From assembly GCF_003589595.1 (NCBI RefSeq), contig NW_020653713.1, forward strand, positions 2,055,551-2,119,550: 64,000 nt of DNA. The letters are read 5' to 3'. The notes under the pieces are model-generated. The model did no database searches. It was not told the DNA's origin and saw only the letters and a program-made list of their open reading frames with translations. Positions 10,990-19,945 of this stretch are shown one piece after another. A program made the position numbers and the translations under genes. Each line of letters opens with the position of its first letter. Positions within the stretch are counted from its first letter, which is position 1. The stretch comes from Hyposmocoma kahamanoa. Lineage: Eukaryota > Arthropoda > Insecta > Lepidoptera > Cosmopterigidae.

Positions 10990-12424
10990 CCGTAACCTAA
11001 GACCTAATATAGCTACAACTGCTTACATTATTACATTCATTTTTTATCTTTATTTTTAGTCTATGACCGTTTGCATTGATTAAATTGGCTATCGCAGTCA
11101 AAGTTGTAAATATAATCTCATTTATGTACACTTCTTTGTGTACAAAAACTGGTGTAGGTAGCAAATTTGAAAATTTTCCAATGCGGCCCTGTAATCGCAT
11201 TGTGCGATAACGTCATTCACGCACACAATAAAACGCATCGCCGAATTTCGTGGATGTATTTTTCTAGGCAGCGTCTCTGTGTGTGTTACACTGCCGGCGT
11301 CGAGCGAGATAGCGATGTTGAGTTCGGCAGGCGTGTGAGCGAGACACGTATAGGAGTTATATAACGCATTATTTTTATAATTAACAGGCAAAAATTTAGA
11401 GATACGACCGTGCGGCCATGGGCGCGGACAGCGACCTCAGCCGAAATTTGCACAGAACAGATGTGGGCGACCTCGAATGGCTAGTTGCAAGCCGCAGGCC
11501 GCTCACGCCCGCACACTGATGTTAGTTTGTTACGCACACATTCGCGCGGGAGGGGGAAAATTTGCGACTTCCGCGTATCTACCTGTCGGCAAATAGACAA
11601 AGGCTTGCACCCCTTCTGATTACCAGAATTGCAAGCTGTAATCAATAATTTTGCATCACACATGAATACAAAGGGTATGTTTTTGTACAACATGGACTTA
11701 ACTAAAAAATAGATCTTTTTCTTTGAATTGTAGTCGTCATCGGAAGATTTAATAATATAGTAACAGTGGTGCTTCTTGTGAAAGAGTTCGTCCAGGGAAG
11801 TACTGCCTCCTTACCTATTTCTGTTGCCAAGCAGTAATGTCAACATTACTGCGTTTCGGTTTTAAACGGTAAGGGTGCTGGTGAAATTACAGGCACTTGA
11901 GACTAGTCAACTTATGTCTCAGGGTGATGGGCGCAATGGCAGTGCCCCTCAGACCTTTGCAATTTAAAGCTCTGAGTGGCACTGCAACTGCTCGTACAGG
12001 CGTGTTTAAAATAGAATGAAAACTCGCAAAACACATTTTTACATAACTTGTTTTACTGGTCTTTGATGAAGCAAAACATAGGCAAAATACATGTAAAATT
12101 TGAACACTGCCTTAGATACGACAGAAAGGAGCTCGGACTAGATAAATCCTGTACTATGGCATTCCTGTCACCCATTCTCTTTAAAAGTAAATAAATAACG
12201 CGATGAGTGTGTGCGCATTGGAAAATTGTGCGTTTCCGCTTTGGAAAATTTTCTACCTACACCAGTTTTACACAAAGAAGTCTCCGTTAGCGAGATTATA
12301 TTTACAACTTTGACTAAGATAGCCAATTTCATTAATGCAAACGGTCATAACCCAATAATAAAAACAAAAAATGCTTGTATTTAGTATTTAATTCATGCTA
12401 TGTTAGGACTTAGGTAGTAGAAAT
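10990..12424. mobile_element. Long inverted-repeat element or inverted duplication
   Basis: The left arm (about 10993-11235) and right arm (about 12190-12420) are imperfect inverted copies over roughly 200 bases. Shared blocks include CCTAAG.CCTAA.ATAGC at the outer ends, TATGACCGTTTGCATT, AGTCAAAGTTGTAAATATAA and TCTTTGTGTA...ACTGGTGTAGGTAG. The interior (11236-11769) is GC-rich and unrecognised and is followed by a SINE A. No clear target duplication was found. It could be a DNA transposon with long terminal inverted repeats, or an inverted local duplication. Confidence 0.6.
11770..12006 (+). repeat. SINE family A copy
   Basis: GCTTCTTGTGAAAGAGTTCG begins the copy. AAACGGTAAGGGTGCTGGTG, CTTATGTCTCAGGGTGATGG and CTGAGTGGCACTGCAACTGC follow. 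It ends at CAGGCGTGTTTAAA without the A-rich tail. It lies in the interior of the long inverted-repeat structure. Confidence 0.85.
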
Positions 12425-12476
12425 GTATTTAGTGAAGGCCTATGACTAGCAGTGAACGTCATGAACTGAAAAATAA

Positions 12477-12587
12477 ATAACGCACACACTCATACACAAT
12501 AGACAATCACAAATTACAACCAAACTCACGAGCGGGGCCTCTGCGTGGCAGACCAGCATGGTAGACGTTCAGCCACGGAGACAGTTG
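12477..12587 (-). repeat. SINE family B, internally deleted
   Basis: On the minus strand, AACTGTCTCCGTGGCTGAAC is the tRNA-like head. After CACGCAGAGGCC the copy jumps directly to GCTCGTGAGTTTGGTTG, so box B and its 3' side are deleted. The copy ends with GTGTGTGCGTTATTTA. Confidence 0.75.
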
Positions 12588-12659
12588 CAAAAGTAAAGGG
12601 TAGTAACAAATATATGAATGTTTGAAACAAATTAAAGTGACAAAGGCCTTATGACGATT

Positions 12660-12900
12660 GCATATAGTAATAAACCCTTCCCTTCAGGCGTACTAAGCGC
12701 TTTTCATCATATTTTATTATGCGCACAGCAGGAATGGAATTCCCTGCCTGCACTGTGTTTCCGAACTCATAGAACCCGAGTATCTGTAAGGTGCGAGTGA
12801 ATAGGCATCTTCTGAGCGAGCTCGTTCCATCGTAGATCCTATCTTCACTCCAGAGCTAGGTAGTGGTCAAGAACAAGTCCATTTCATTTAAGAAAAAAAG
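12660..12900 (+). pseudogene. LINE reverse-transcriptase ORF, extreme C-terminus
   Basis: One plus-strand frame reads QQEWNSLPACTVFPNS, a stop, then CKVRVNRHLLSE. This is the family-typical C-terminal pattern WNSLPxxVFPxSY...FKxRVNRHL of CR1/Jockey-type non-LTR retrotransposons. An A-rich run ends it near 12900. It is broken by stops, and only the last ~60 codons remain. Confidence 0.6.
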
Positions 12901-13224
12901 CAGAAAACGCAGGAAGATAAAAATAGCCAGAAGACTACAATAATTATCTAGTTTAAAACCAGACAATTCCCAGCACTATGAATACCAGAGCATTACTCAG
13001 AACGCCCGAACTGAAACAAACTATTCGTAAGAAGTGATTAAATGTAATGTAATTTTACTACATTAAGTAGAGTAAATAAACTGTACCTACAATCAAGAAG
13101 GGGAACCAGGAGACCTAAGTTTAGTTAAGTTACAGGATATCCTAGTTTAGGCTCCTTTCTCTCGCTAATTTGAATACTGAAACTCTCTACTGTAACTTTG
13201 TACCTATATGTAAGAGAAAATGAA
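12901..13224. other. Unrecognised AT-rich DNA
   Basis: No gene or repeat family is recognised. An ATTATT run at 13231-13246 marks the start of the next SINE. Confidence 0.4.
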
Positions 13225-13350
13225 AATAGTATTATTATTATTATTATTTACTAAGAAAAATTCATTTCCCAAATTGATTGCAGCGGGAATCGAATCCGGG
13301 CCTCCACATCTAGCGCCCGCTGTGGTAACAGGGCCAACAAGGTCGCCCAT
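13225..13350 (-). repeat. tRNA-derived SINE (E-like), antisense
   Basis: On the minus strand a tRNA-like head (GGGCGACCTTGTTGGCCCTG) is followed by box B inside CCGGATTCGATTCCCGCTGC, then AATTTGGGAAATGAATTTTT and a TAA-rich tail. It is similar in plan to 4598-4700 but with a different head. Confidence 0.55.
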
Positions 13351-13472
13351 ATGACTAATAGACCAGTTATGTCTAGGTATGTTCATGTATTGATGTTAAT
13401 TCGTCTCGTTTTTTTTATCGTAGAGTCACAATTGAAATTTGTCTAAAAATTTTAATTGAATTGATGTATTTT

Positions 13473-13562
13473 TTCGGATCTAAATCGCGTTTATTAAGTT
13501 TTTTTTCAAATAAACCAACGTATCGGGTCCTTTACAGGTTCCGTGGTCACAGCTGCCTGAGA
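13473..13562 (-). repeat. PLE terminal fragment, antisense
   Basis: TTCGGATCTAAATCGCG is followed by AATAAACCAACGTATCGGGT and CCTTTACAGGTTCCGTGGTC. It is a diverged antisense copy of the conserved PLE terminal region. A shorter piece of the same region is at 14246-14292. Confidence 0.7.
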
Positions 13563-14494
13563 TGTTAAAATTATGAACCAGTTACTGCGGACGGTTGAAC
13601 AGTTAACCTCTTTTAACTATTTCCAATTCAAAAATAATACTGGCCACTATCGTGACGAATTACTTGTTTATTGTGTTTTCAAAATTAGTGTACTTTTTAT
13701 TTATTACGTCTTCCGCCATCTTGAAAGTAAACAAAGCTTTTAAGAAGGAGCAACGACTTTTTTTTAATATCTAACAAATCGTCGGAGATAATGCAAATCC
13801 GCGTATGTAGTATTGGTAAAAGACGCATATCTGCACCAAACCAAATTTCTCAGAAGAGGGATTTAACGTTATTACTTTGTTATTATAATGGCTACGATTT
13901 GCAGTTTTGCACAGTAAGCATTAATTTATGTTGTCTACGGACTGATAACAATAGATTCCCGTAAATCACGCTAATTTGGTTGCCACGAGATTTAGGCGGA
14001 TTTAATTTGGCCACTAAATTACCGAATGGAGACTCATAATCAAACGCTAGTTTCGTGAAATTGCAGTATTCCCGACGAAATATAATATACTAAGTGAATT
14101 TTTACAATTCTGATATTTCAAATTGAAAAAAAAAAAGGAGACATGGTCGTCTTTTATTTCTTACTTCGGTTGATTACTTTACGTATGTCTAATATTTATA
14201 AAAACCACATTATTTTGTGCTATAGTTGTAAAGGTTATTTTTGCGTACTTGTTTTTTCAAATTAACCAACGTTTCGAGCCCTTAACAGTTTTTAATTTTT
14301 TTAAAAGATTGAACAGTGTTTAATTGATTATCCTCTTATGGTAAAGTTAATGAAAACCTCTCTATTTTTCGTAGTTAAAACCAATGGAACAAGCACACTA
14401 ATAACCTGATCTCAAACAGGGAATTACGGAACCCTAAACACCCAGATCTATTTACGAAACTTCGTTTCCCAAAGTGGTCCTACCGGGAATCGAT
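13563..14494. other. Unrecognised AT-rich DNA with a PLE scrap
   Basis: No gene is seen. 14246-14292 is a short antisense PLE fragment (TTAACCAACGTTTCGAGCCC). 14455-14493 resembles the box B side of a tRNA-derived SINE (ACCGGGAATCGAT). An A-run at 14126-14136 interrupts otherwise unremarkable sequence. Confidence 0.4.
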
Positions 14495-14585
14495 AATAAT
14501 TTTCTAATTTTTATCGAAAAATGTATTGAAAAATTATCGAATTATCGAAAAATTATCGAATAATTTAAAATTTCTAATTTTCGGA
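14495..14585. repeat. Low-complexity TTATCGAAAAA repeat
   Basis: Irregular repeats of AAATTATCGAA and variants occur four to five times. It looks like a decayed tandem array next to a SINE head. Confidence 0.6.
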
Positions 14586-14599
14586 TAGTTGTCATAGAT

Positions 14600-14735
14600 C
14601 TGTCACCAACATCGTCGTCATCAACCGATATATACGTCCCACTATTGGACACGGGTCTCCCTCAGGCAACGAATCCTAAACTCACGGCCTCTGCTTCAGA
14701 GAAGGTAGGTCGAACCATTATGCTATCACGGCTTT
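14600..14735 (-). repeat. tRNA-derived SINE family F, antisense
   Basis: In plus orientation it starts CATCGTCGTCATCAACC, then CCCACTATTGGACACGGGTC, and ends TTATGCTATCACGGCT. Read on the minus strand the latter is a tRNA-like 5' head. Longer relatives are at 45230-45480 and 49745-50035. Confidence 0.6.
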
Positions 14736-14937
14736 CATAGATCTGTACGGGTAGGAAATTTGGATGCTGACTTTAGGTGCTTAGGAGAAACACACCTGAA
14801 AATGTGTAATTAGATATGAATTAAAAAAAATCCGCTTCAAATACCTCGACTCTGGCTGTATTTGAAATTCAAATTTCGCGACATTGTTAAGATGAAACCG
14901 TGACAGGTATACATACATAAAGACGTAAATTTACATT

Positions 14938-15793
14938 TACATTTATCACTGTCACTGTCACTGTCACTGTCACTGTCACAGTCACTGTCACTGCCACTGT
15001 CGCTGTCGCTGTCACTGCCACTGTCACTGTCACTGTCACTGTCACTCACTATCACTATCACTACCACTACCACTATAACTACCACTGCCGCTACCGCTAC
15101 CACTATCACTGTCATCACCATCACCATCATCATCATCATCATCATCATCAACAACAACATCATCATCATCATAATCACGTCCACAACCACAACCANNNNN
15201 NNNNNNNNNNNNNNNNNNNNNNNNNNNNNNNNNNNNNNNNNNNNNNNNNNNNNNNNNNNNNNNNNNNNNNNNNNNNNNNNNNNNNNNNNNNNNNNNNNNN
15301 NNNNNNNNNNNNNNNNNNNNNNNNNNNNNNNNNNNNNNNNNNNNNNNNNNNNNNNNNNNNNNNNNNNNNNNNNNNNNNNNNNNNNNNNNNNNNNNNNNNN
15401 NNNNNNNNNNNNNNNNNNNNNNNNNNNNNNNNNNNNNNNNNNNNNNNNNNNNNNNNNNNNNNNNNNNNNNNNNNNNNNNNNNNNNNNNNNNNNNNNNNNN
15501 NNNNNNNNNNNNNNNNNNNNNNNNNNNNNNNNNNNNNNNNNNNNNNNNNNNNNNNNNNNNNNNNNNNNNNNNNNNNNNNNNNNNNNNNNNNNNNNTTCTT
15601 GTTCTTGTTCTTGTTCTTGTTCTTGTTCTTGTTCTTGTTCTTTTTGCTCTTGTTGTTTGTCATCGTCGTCGTCGTCGTCGTGTTCGTCGTCGTCGTTGTT
15701 GTTGTTGTTGTTGTTGTTATATTTATTTTAGACTCTCGCCTCTTATTGTCATTTTCATTGTCATTCTCATTCTCATTATCATTGTTATCATTA

Positions 15794-15842
<49 letters not shown>

Positions 15843-16015
15843 AGTTGTCGTTGTATTTATAGTTATCGGTGCTGGTGCTGATGCTGGAGCTGGTGCTGGT
15901 GCTGGTGCTGGTGCTGGTGCGGGTGCTGGTGCCGGTGCCGGTGCCGGTGCCGGTGCCGGTGCCGGTGCCGGTGCTGGTGTTGTTACTATTACTATTATTA
16001 TTATTATTTATTATT
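14938..16015. repeat. Compound microsatellite spanning a gap
   Basis: Blocks, left to right: CACTGT/CACTGC units, CACTAC units and CATCAT units up to the N gap. After it come TTCTTG units, GTC and GTT runs, a GTTGTC array, GCTGGT and GCCGGT arrays and a final TTA run. The long open frames here (14837-15190 and 15175-16179 minus, 15599-15844 plus) are translations of the repeats, not genes. Length is likely variable and the assembly unreliable. Confidence 0.95.
15196..15595. other. Assembly gap, 400 N
   Basis: A run of 400 undetermined bases inside the microsatellite. The size is probably an estimate or placeholder. Confidence 0.99.
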
Positions 16016-16949
16016 ATGCACGGCTGCAAAGTTGTTGTTTGACGCGACTGCTTGTATTGAAAAGAGCAAGAGAAGGAGCCTAAGATTGATTGAGGTTCAA
16101 AAATAAAATCTGAGCGTAGGGCTTCCAGGCAAGAGATGTAAAACAACTTTGCTGCCGAGCGAAACACACAATTTTTCACCTTACTATAGCGAGGAAAATG
16201 GTAGATGAAAGAAAAACAGTTAAACTATATGAAATCATATATGTAGTTAGTCGTCATTGTCCATTTAATGTCAACAATAATAAGAATAAAATATACCAAC
16301 GGATTTATATTATATAAATCGCGTAGTTAAACGTGTCATTATGTTTTTTTTTCATCGAAAGAAAAAGGTAGGTGCACTACAGTCCATCTTCAAGTTCTAA
16401 TTTCAAAAACACTTTTGCGCGCAGATTTCTAATGAGAAAGAAAGCCTTTCCGAGCTAGTGTGGTGAAAATATTACGTATAATTTTTATCACTGTGAAAGA
16501 TGTCAAAATAAAAATCAAAACTCCTTGACATGCAGTACAAAAAAGAAAAAGAAATTGCAAATTAATAATAAAACACATTGAGCTATGACTCAGCTACAGA
16601 CTATCAAGTACATTGCCCTCGCTGATATGCTGTCATAGCTTGTAATAAGGTTAAGAACACACTAAAAATTACCAAACACACTTACTCACACACAGCTGAG
16701 TAAGAGTTAATATTCCGAAATGTTTACGAACAATACATGCATTAAAGGACAGCTGCATCTCAGAATTGTTTAACATGAAGCTACTGTGAACCACTTGGTG
16801 GTGGTGAAAGAGCGCTGACCTAGCATATGCCAGAACTAACGAGATGAACTAAATGGAAAATTCTTCTCCTTGGCATTTTAATAAAGCCTTCAAAATTGCT
16901 TTAATTACATGAAAATCATAAAAATAACACTAACTACATGAAACACGTT
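16016..16949. other. Unrecognised AT-rich DNA
   Basis: No motif or repeat family is recognised between the microsatellite and the antisense LINE. Confidence 0.4.
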
Positions 16950-17520
16950 ATGTTTTTTTAACTATTTATTAGACAATAAGTTAAAATATACAATGTAGAA
17001 GGCACAATAAAATCTTCAATACCAGAAACTAATACTTGATGGGTATGAATATAGTAGCGTCCCCGCGGCAAGGTGCCCAAGATGCTGGCAGCGTTCCACC
17101 TTTGTATAGTTATGCTAATGCGTTGGACAAGGTAGCTGCCGGCCCTTGGGTTCCCCAGACAGTCTATTAATTTTGGATAAGGTTTTGTACAAATGAAGGG
17201 CACCGGTACTCCACAGGCCAAGGGTTTCGACTCAAAGGCTGTAAATAGGTACCTAGTCGGAGCCGAGGTCCTGGTACTTATTACACTTCATTCTTTCAGC
17301 CAGCTCAACTGCAGAGCCAGACCTCTTGCTGGTGTGCTGTAGATGGAGCAAATGTGTCCATACTCCAAGATATGAGTTATTCCGTCCGTACGTTTAACAT
17401 CTTCGCGACAAACCCCTTGGCTCGAGTATGAGGGCTGCATGCCGAGAGATACGGTCGGCGCAAGAAAGACCGTGGTGACCCAGAGCATTTACGTCTTTGC
17501 CGCAAGCACACCGATGCGGG
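16950..17520 (-). pseudogene. LINE C-terminal fragment, antisense
   Basis: A T-run at 16952-16958 marks the 3' end. The minus strand carries a family-typical LINE C-terminus: LIDCLGNPRAGSYLVQRIS, then AASILGTLPRG. A second frame upstream (17288-17520) gives CGKDV and RHAA-like remnants and RTDGIT, the conserved segment before the C-terminus. At least one frameshift and several stops separate the parts. This C-terminal domain is typical of lepidopteran non-LTR elements. The exact clade is not decided here. Confidence 0.7.
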
Positions 17521-17548
17521 GAGCAAACTAAGACACCAAATGGTGAAA

Positions 17549-17735
17549 CTGGTGAAATTACAGGCACATTGAACTTGTCAACTTATGTTTTAGGATAACT
17601 GGCGCAGTGGTGGTACCACTCAGATCTTTGCAATTTAAAACTTTGAGTGGCACTGTAACTGTTATGGACAGGCGCGTAGCTTACAATCAGGCGCACGACT
17701 TGTTCGTGCCGTCACTTGATGTTTTAGAAAAAAAA
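17549..17735 (+). repeat. SINE family A, 5'-truncated
   Basis: It starts at CTGGTGAAATTACAGGCACA and includes AACTTATGTTTTAGGATAAC, ATGGACAGGCGCGTAGCTTA and CGTGCCGTCACTTGATGTTT, and keeps the A-rich tail. A diverged copy that shows the true 3' end of the family. Confidence 0.85.
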
Positions 17736-18420
17736 CCAGAGCGGAGACCTGGTGCAGCTGTACGAATGGTATCGGCTTAAATTATTAACTTTAAATTTAC
17801 TTCGTAATTTCGTGCTGAAACTAAGGCAAACTTCGTTTTGTAAATACGAAAAACTTGCTTCGCCCACCATTTGTACTACGCGAAGTCAAAGTTTTTTGTT
17901 TAAATCTCAGCCTTATTATCTTTTACTTTCGACTCATTCGATGCATTTTTTACAATTCATGATAAAGAGCATGAAAGCATTCACTGATAACGTCGAAGTC
18001 TTAAATTTATATGCAACATTGCTATTTAAAAATACACAAACAATCCTTTTTCCAAAAATAATTCGGTTTATTTGTTTTCCATTCGATAACAGTTTTGTAA
18101 CACATTTCCTGTTATATTCTCGGTGATTCGGATAATAAATCATTTGGCCGTCGTCATATTATATATTTCAGATAGCAATAAATTCTTGTCCATAACACTG
18201 TTACTCACTGCCATGAACACTCGTTTATGCAAATTAATTTTAGATAAAAGAGGAAAGAAATTGTCTACGTTTAAAAATAGCGAGTATTATGCGCCCGCGC
18301 ATTGTCAACCGTCAACGCTATCCAAAACGCGCAGGATTTTTTAAATTTTGACATTTAAAACTTTAGCACCAAGAGTCGTTGTACATAATTTCTTCAAAAA
18401 GGAGTGTTTTTATGACACCA
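17736..18420. other. AT-rich DNA, ORF without motif
   Basis: A 124-codon plus-strand frame (17752-18126) and an overlapping minus-strand frame show no recognisable domain, starting context or neighbour that would support a gene. I treat both as chance. Confidence 0.35.
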
Positions 18421-18700
18421 AATGATGGGACGAACATGCGCATGGTGATAAGCGCCACAGCTGTCCATTACAGTTGCAGTGCCACTCAGAGCCTTAACTC
18501 ACAAAGATCTGAAGGACTTTATCACCTTGGGACATAAATTAACAAGTCTCATCATCATGTCAGCAAAAAGACGTCCACTGCTGACATAAGTTTCCCACAA
18601 AGATTTCCAGACAAGCCGATCGGACGCGTGTCAAGTGCAAATCATAACAAGTCTCATGTGCCTGTAAATTCACTAGTACCCGTACCCTTTGAAGGGTACC
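18421..18700 (-). repeat. SINE family A, antisense, split by an insertion
   Basis: The left part, GGGACGAACATGCGCATGGT to GGGACATAAATTAACAAG, and the right part, CAAGTCTCATGTGCCTGTAA to CTTTGAAGGGTACC, are one antisense A copy. They are separated by a short retrotransposed insert with a 13-bp target duplication. Confidence 0.82.
18553..18644 (-). mobile_element. 92-bp LINE 3' fragment with 13-bp target duplication
   Basis: CATCATGTCAGCAAAAAGAC and GTCCACTGCTGACATAAG are the antisense 3' end typical of lepidopteran LINEs (compare 60056). TAACAAGTCTCAT flanks it on both sides (18540-18552 and 18645-18657). It is a 5'-truncated insertion by target-primed reverse transcription into SINE A. Confidence 0.78.
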
Positions 18701-18719
18701 AAAATGACTGATGACTCTT

Positions 18720-19621
18720 CCGAACTTGTCTGTTGGTGGTTTCACACGGTCACGGTCACCAACAGTCGAGCGAAGACCTGCCACCTTACGTGAGAGGTGT
18801 TACAGACAAGATCGGAAGAGTCCTCAGGCGTGCATCTATCAAGACCTATTTCAAGCCCCTAAGGAAGATTTGTCAGTTCCTGAGACCCGTGAAATGTAAC
18901 ATCCCCTTACAGGATGCAGGAGTTTACAAGCTTGACAGTGAGTGCGGTTTCCTTATATTGGACAAACGAAGCGAAGTATTTGTACCCGCATCAAAGAACA
19001 TATAGCTGATGTCAAATACCGTCATCTAAACAAGTCTGCAGCCTGCGAGCATGTCATGCATAAACCTACACATTCAATGAAGCCTTACAAGCCCCAGGTC
19101 CTTGCAAAAGAAATCCGTTATCTACCCAGGATGCTGCGAGAGGCCATTAAAATTAAAAAACATCCTAATTTCGACAGGGAAGATGGTTTCTCCGTACTAC
19201 CAGTTTGGGATCCTGTATTTCCTCTGATGAAAAATCCCAAATAGACATAAGACTGCAGTACTAAATAATGTGTTTTAATTTATTCTAATTTCTAATAATA
19301 AAATGAACTTAATTAAAATTCATTCAATAAAATAATTTGTAAAACGTAATGTAGCGTAAATTGGAATGTTTCTTTGTAAAATAAAAATAAGCTATTTAAT
19401 TAATAACTTTTGTAACTATGTATAGTGAAAAAATAGGGTGGTTTGCATTAATATTAGACATAACTGGTTGATGACTGTACCACCTCAGTCAAACGTGACC
19501 GTGGAACCTGTAAAGGGCCCGAAACGTCAGTTTGTATGAAAAAACAAATAAACGCGATTTAAATCCGGGAAAAATAGTTTCATTTCCTATGTGTAACAAG
19601 CGCGAAAACCTAAGAACTCGA
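18720..19621 (+). mobile_element. Penelope-like retroelement, 5'-truncated
   Basis: The C-terminal coding part is followed by a 3' region and the conserved PLE terminal block: ACCACCTCAGTCAAACGTGA, then CTGTAAAGGGCCCGAAACGT, GCGATTTAAATCCGG and CCTAAGAACTCGA at the end. The reverse-transcriptase fingers and palm are missing. The upstream boundary is near 18700-18720, against SINE A. Related fragments occur at 44020 (minus) and 51448 (plus). Confidence 0.85.
18727..19245 (+). pseudogene. PLE C-terminus with GIY-YIG endonuclease, frameshifted
   Basis: The family joins a telomerase-like reverse transcriptase to a GIY-YIG nuclease that nicks target DNA. Visible first: LPPYVRGVTDKIGRVLRRAS and TYFKPLRKICQFLRPVKCN, the linker between the two domains. 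Then AGVYKLDSECG, with GVY as the GIY half. After a frameshift at about 18940 the second frame gives FPYIGQTKRSICTRIKEH, with YIG and the conserved Arg, then ACEHVM, KPQVLAKEIRYLPRM and FSVLPVWDPVFP, ending at a TAG. The frameshift between the two halves of the active site makes this copy inactive. Confidence 0.85.
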
Positions 19622-19783
19622 AAAGTATTCCACCACTCCCTTAGTGGTGGAATATTTTCCTAATTTATCCCCTGATTTGGTACAGGGTACCAAATTAGGG
19701 GATAACTTAACCATTTTCAATAAAACTTGGCAAATAGAAAATTTTTTTTTTTTTCAATAAAAAGGTATAATATGACATTACAG

Positions 19784-19945
19784 TGCTGTTGAAATTACAT
19801 GCACACGAGATGTCAACTTTATGTCCCAGGGTTAAGGACGCAGTGGCAGTGCCCCTTAGATGTTGCAACTGTTATGATTTGACGTGTCGCTTACCACCAG
19901 GCATCACGACTTCTTTGTCCCGTCTTTTTCCAGTTTTGTAGAAAA
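19784..19945 (+). repeat. SINE family A, truncated and deleted
   Basis: It contains GTGCTGTTGAAATTACATGC, CGCAGTGGCAGTGCCCCTTA, then jumps over the CTCTGAGTGGC block to GTTGCAACTGTTATG and ends with TGTCCCGTC. It has an internal deletion of about 30 bases. Confidence 0.75.

Noticed and set aside
14837..15190. 117-codon frame with Ser-Asp repeats and Met/Val runs
   Set aside because: Pure translation of CACTGT and CATCAT arrays.
15175..16179. 334-codon minus-strand open frame
   Set aside because: It runs through the N gap and the translated microsatellites (Asn/Asp/Thr runs). No gene.
17752..18126. 124-codon plus-strand frame
   Set aside because: AT-rich, no domain, starts just behind a SINE tail.
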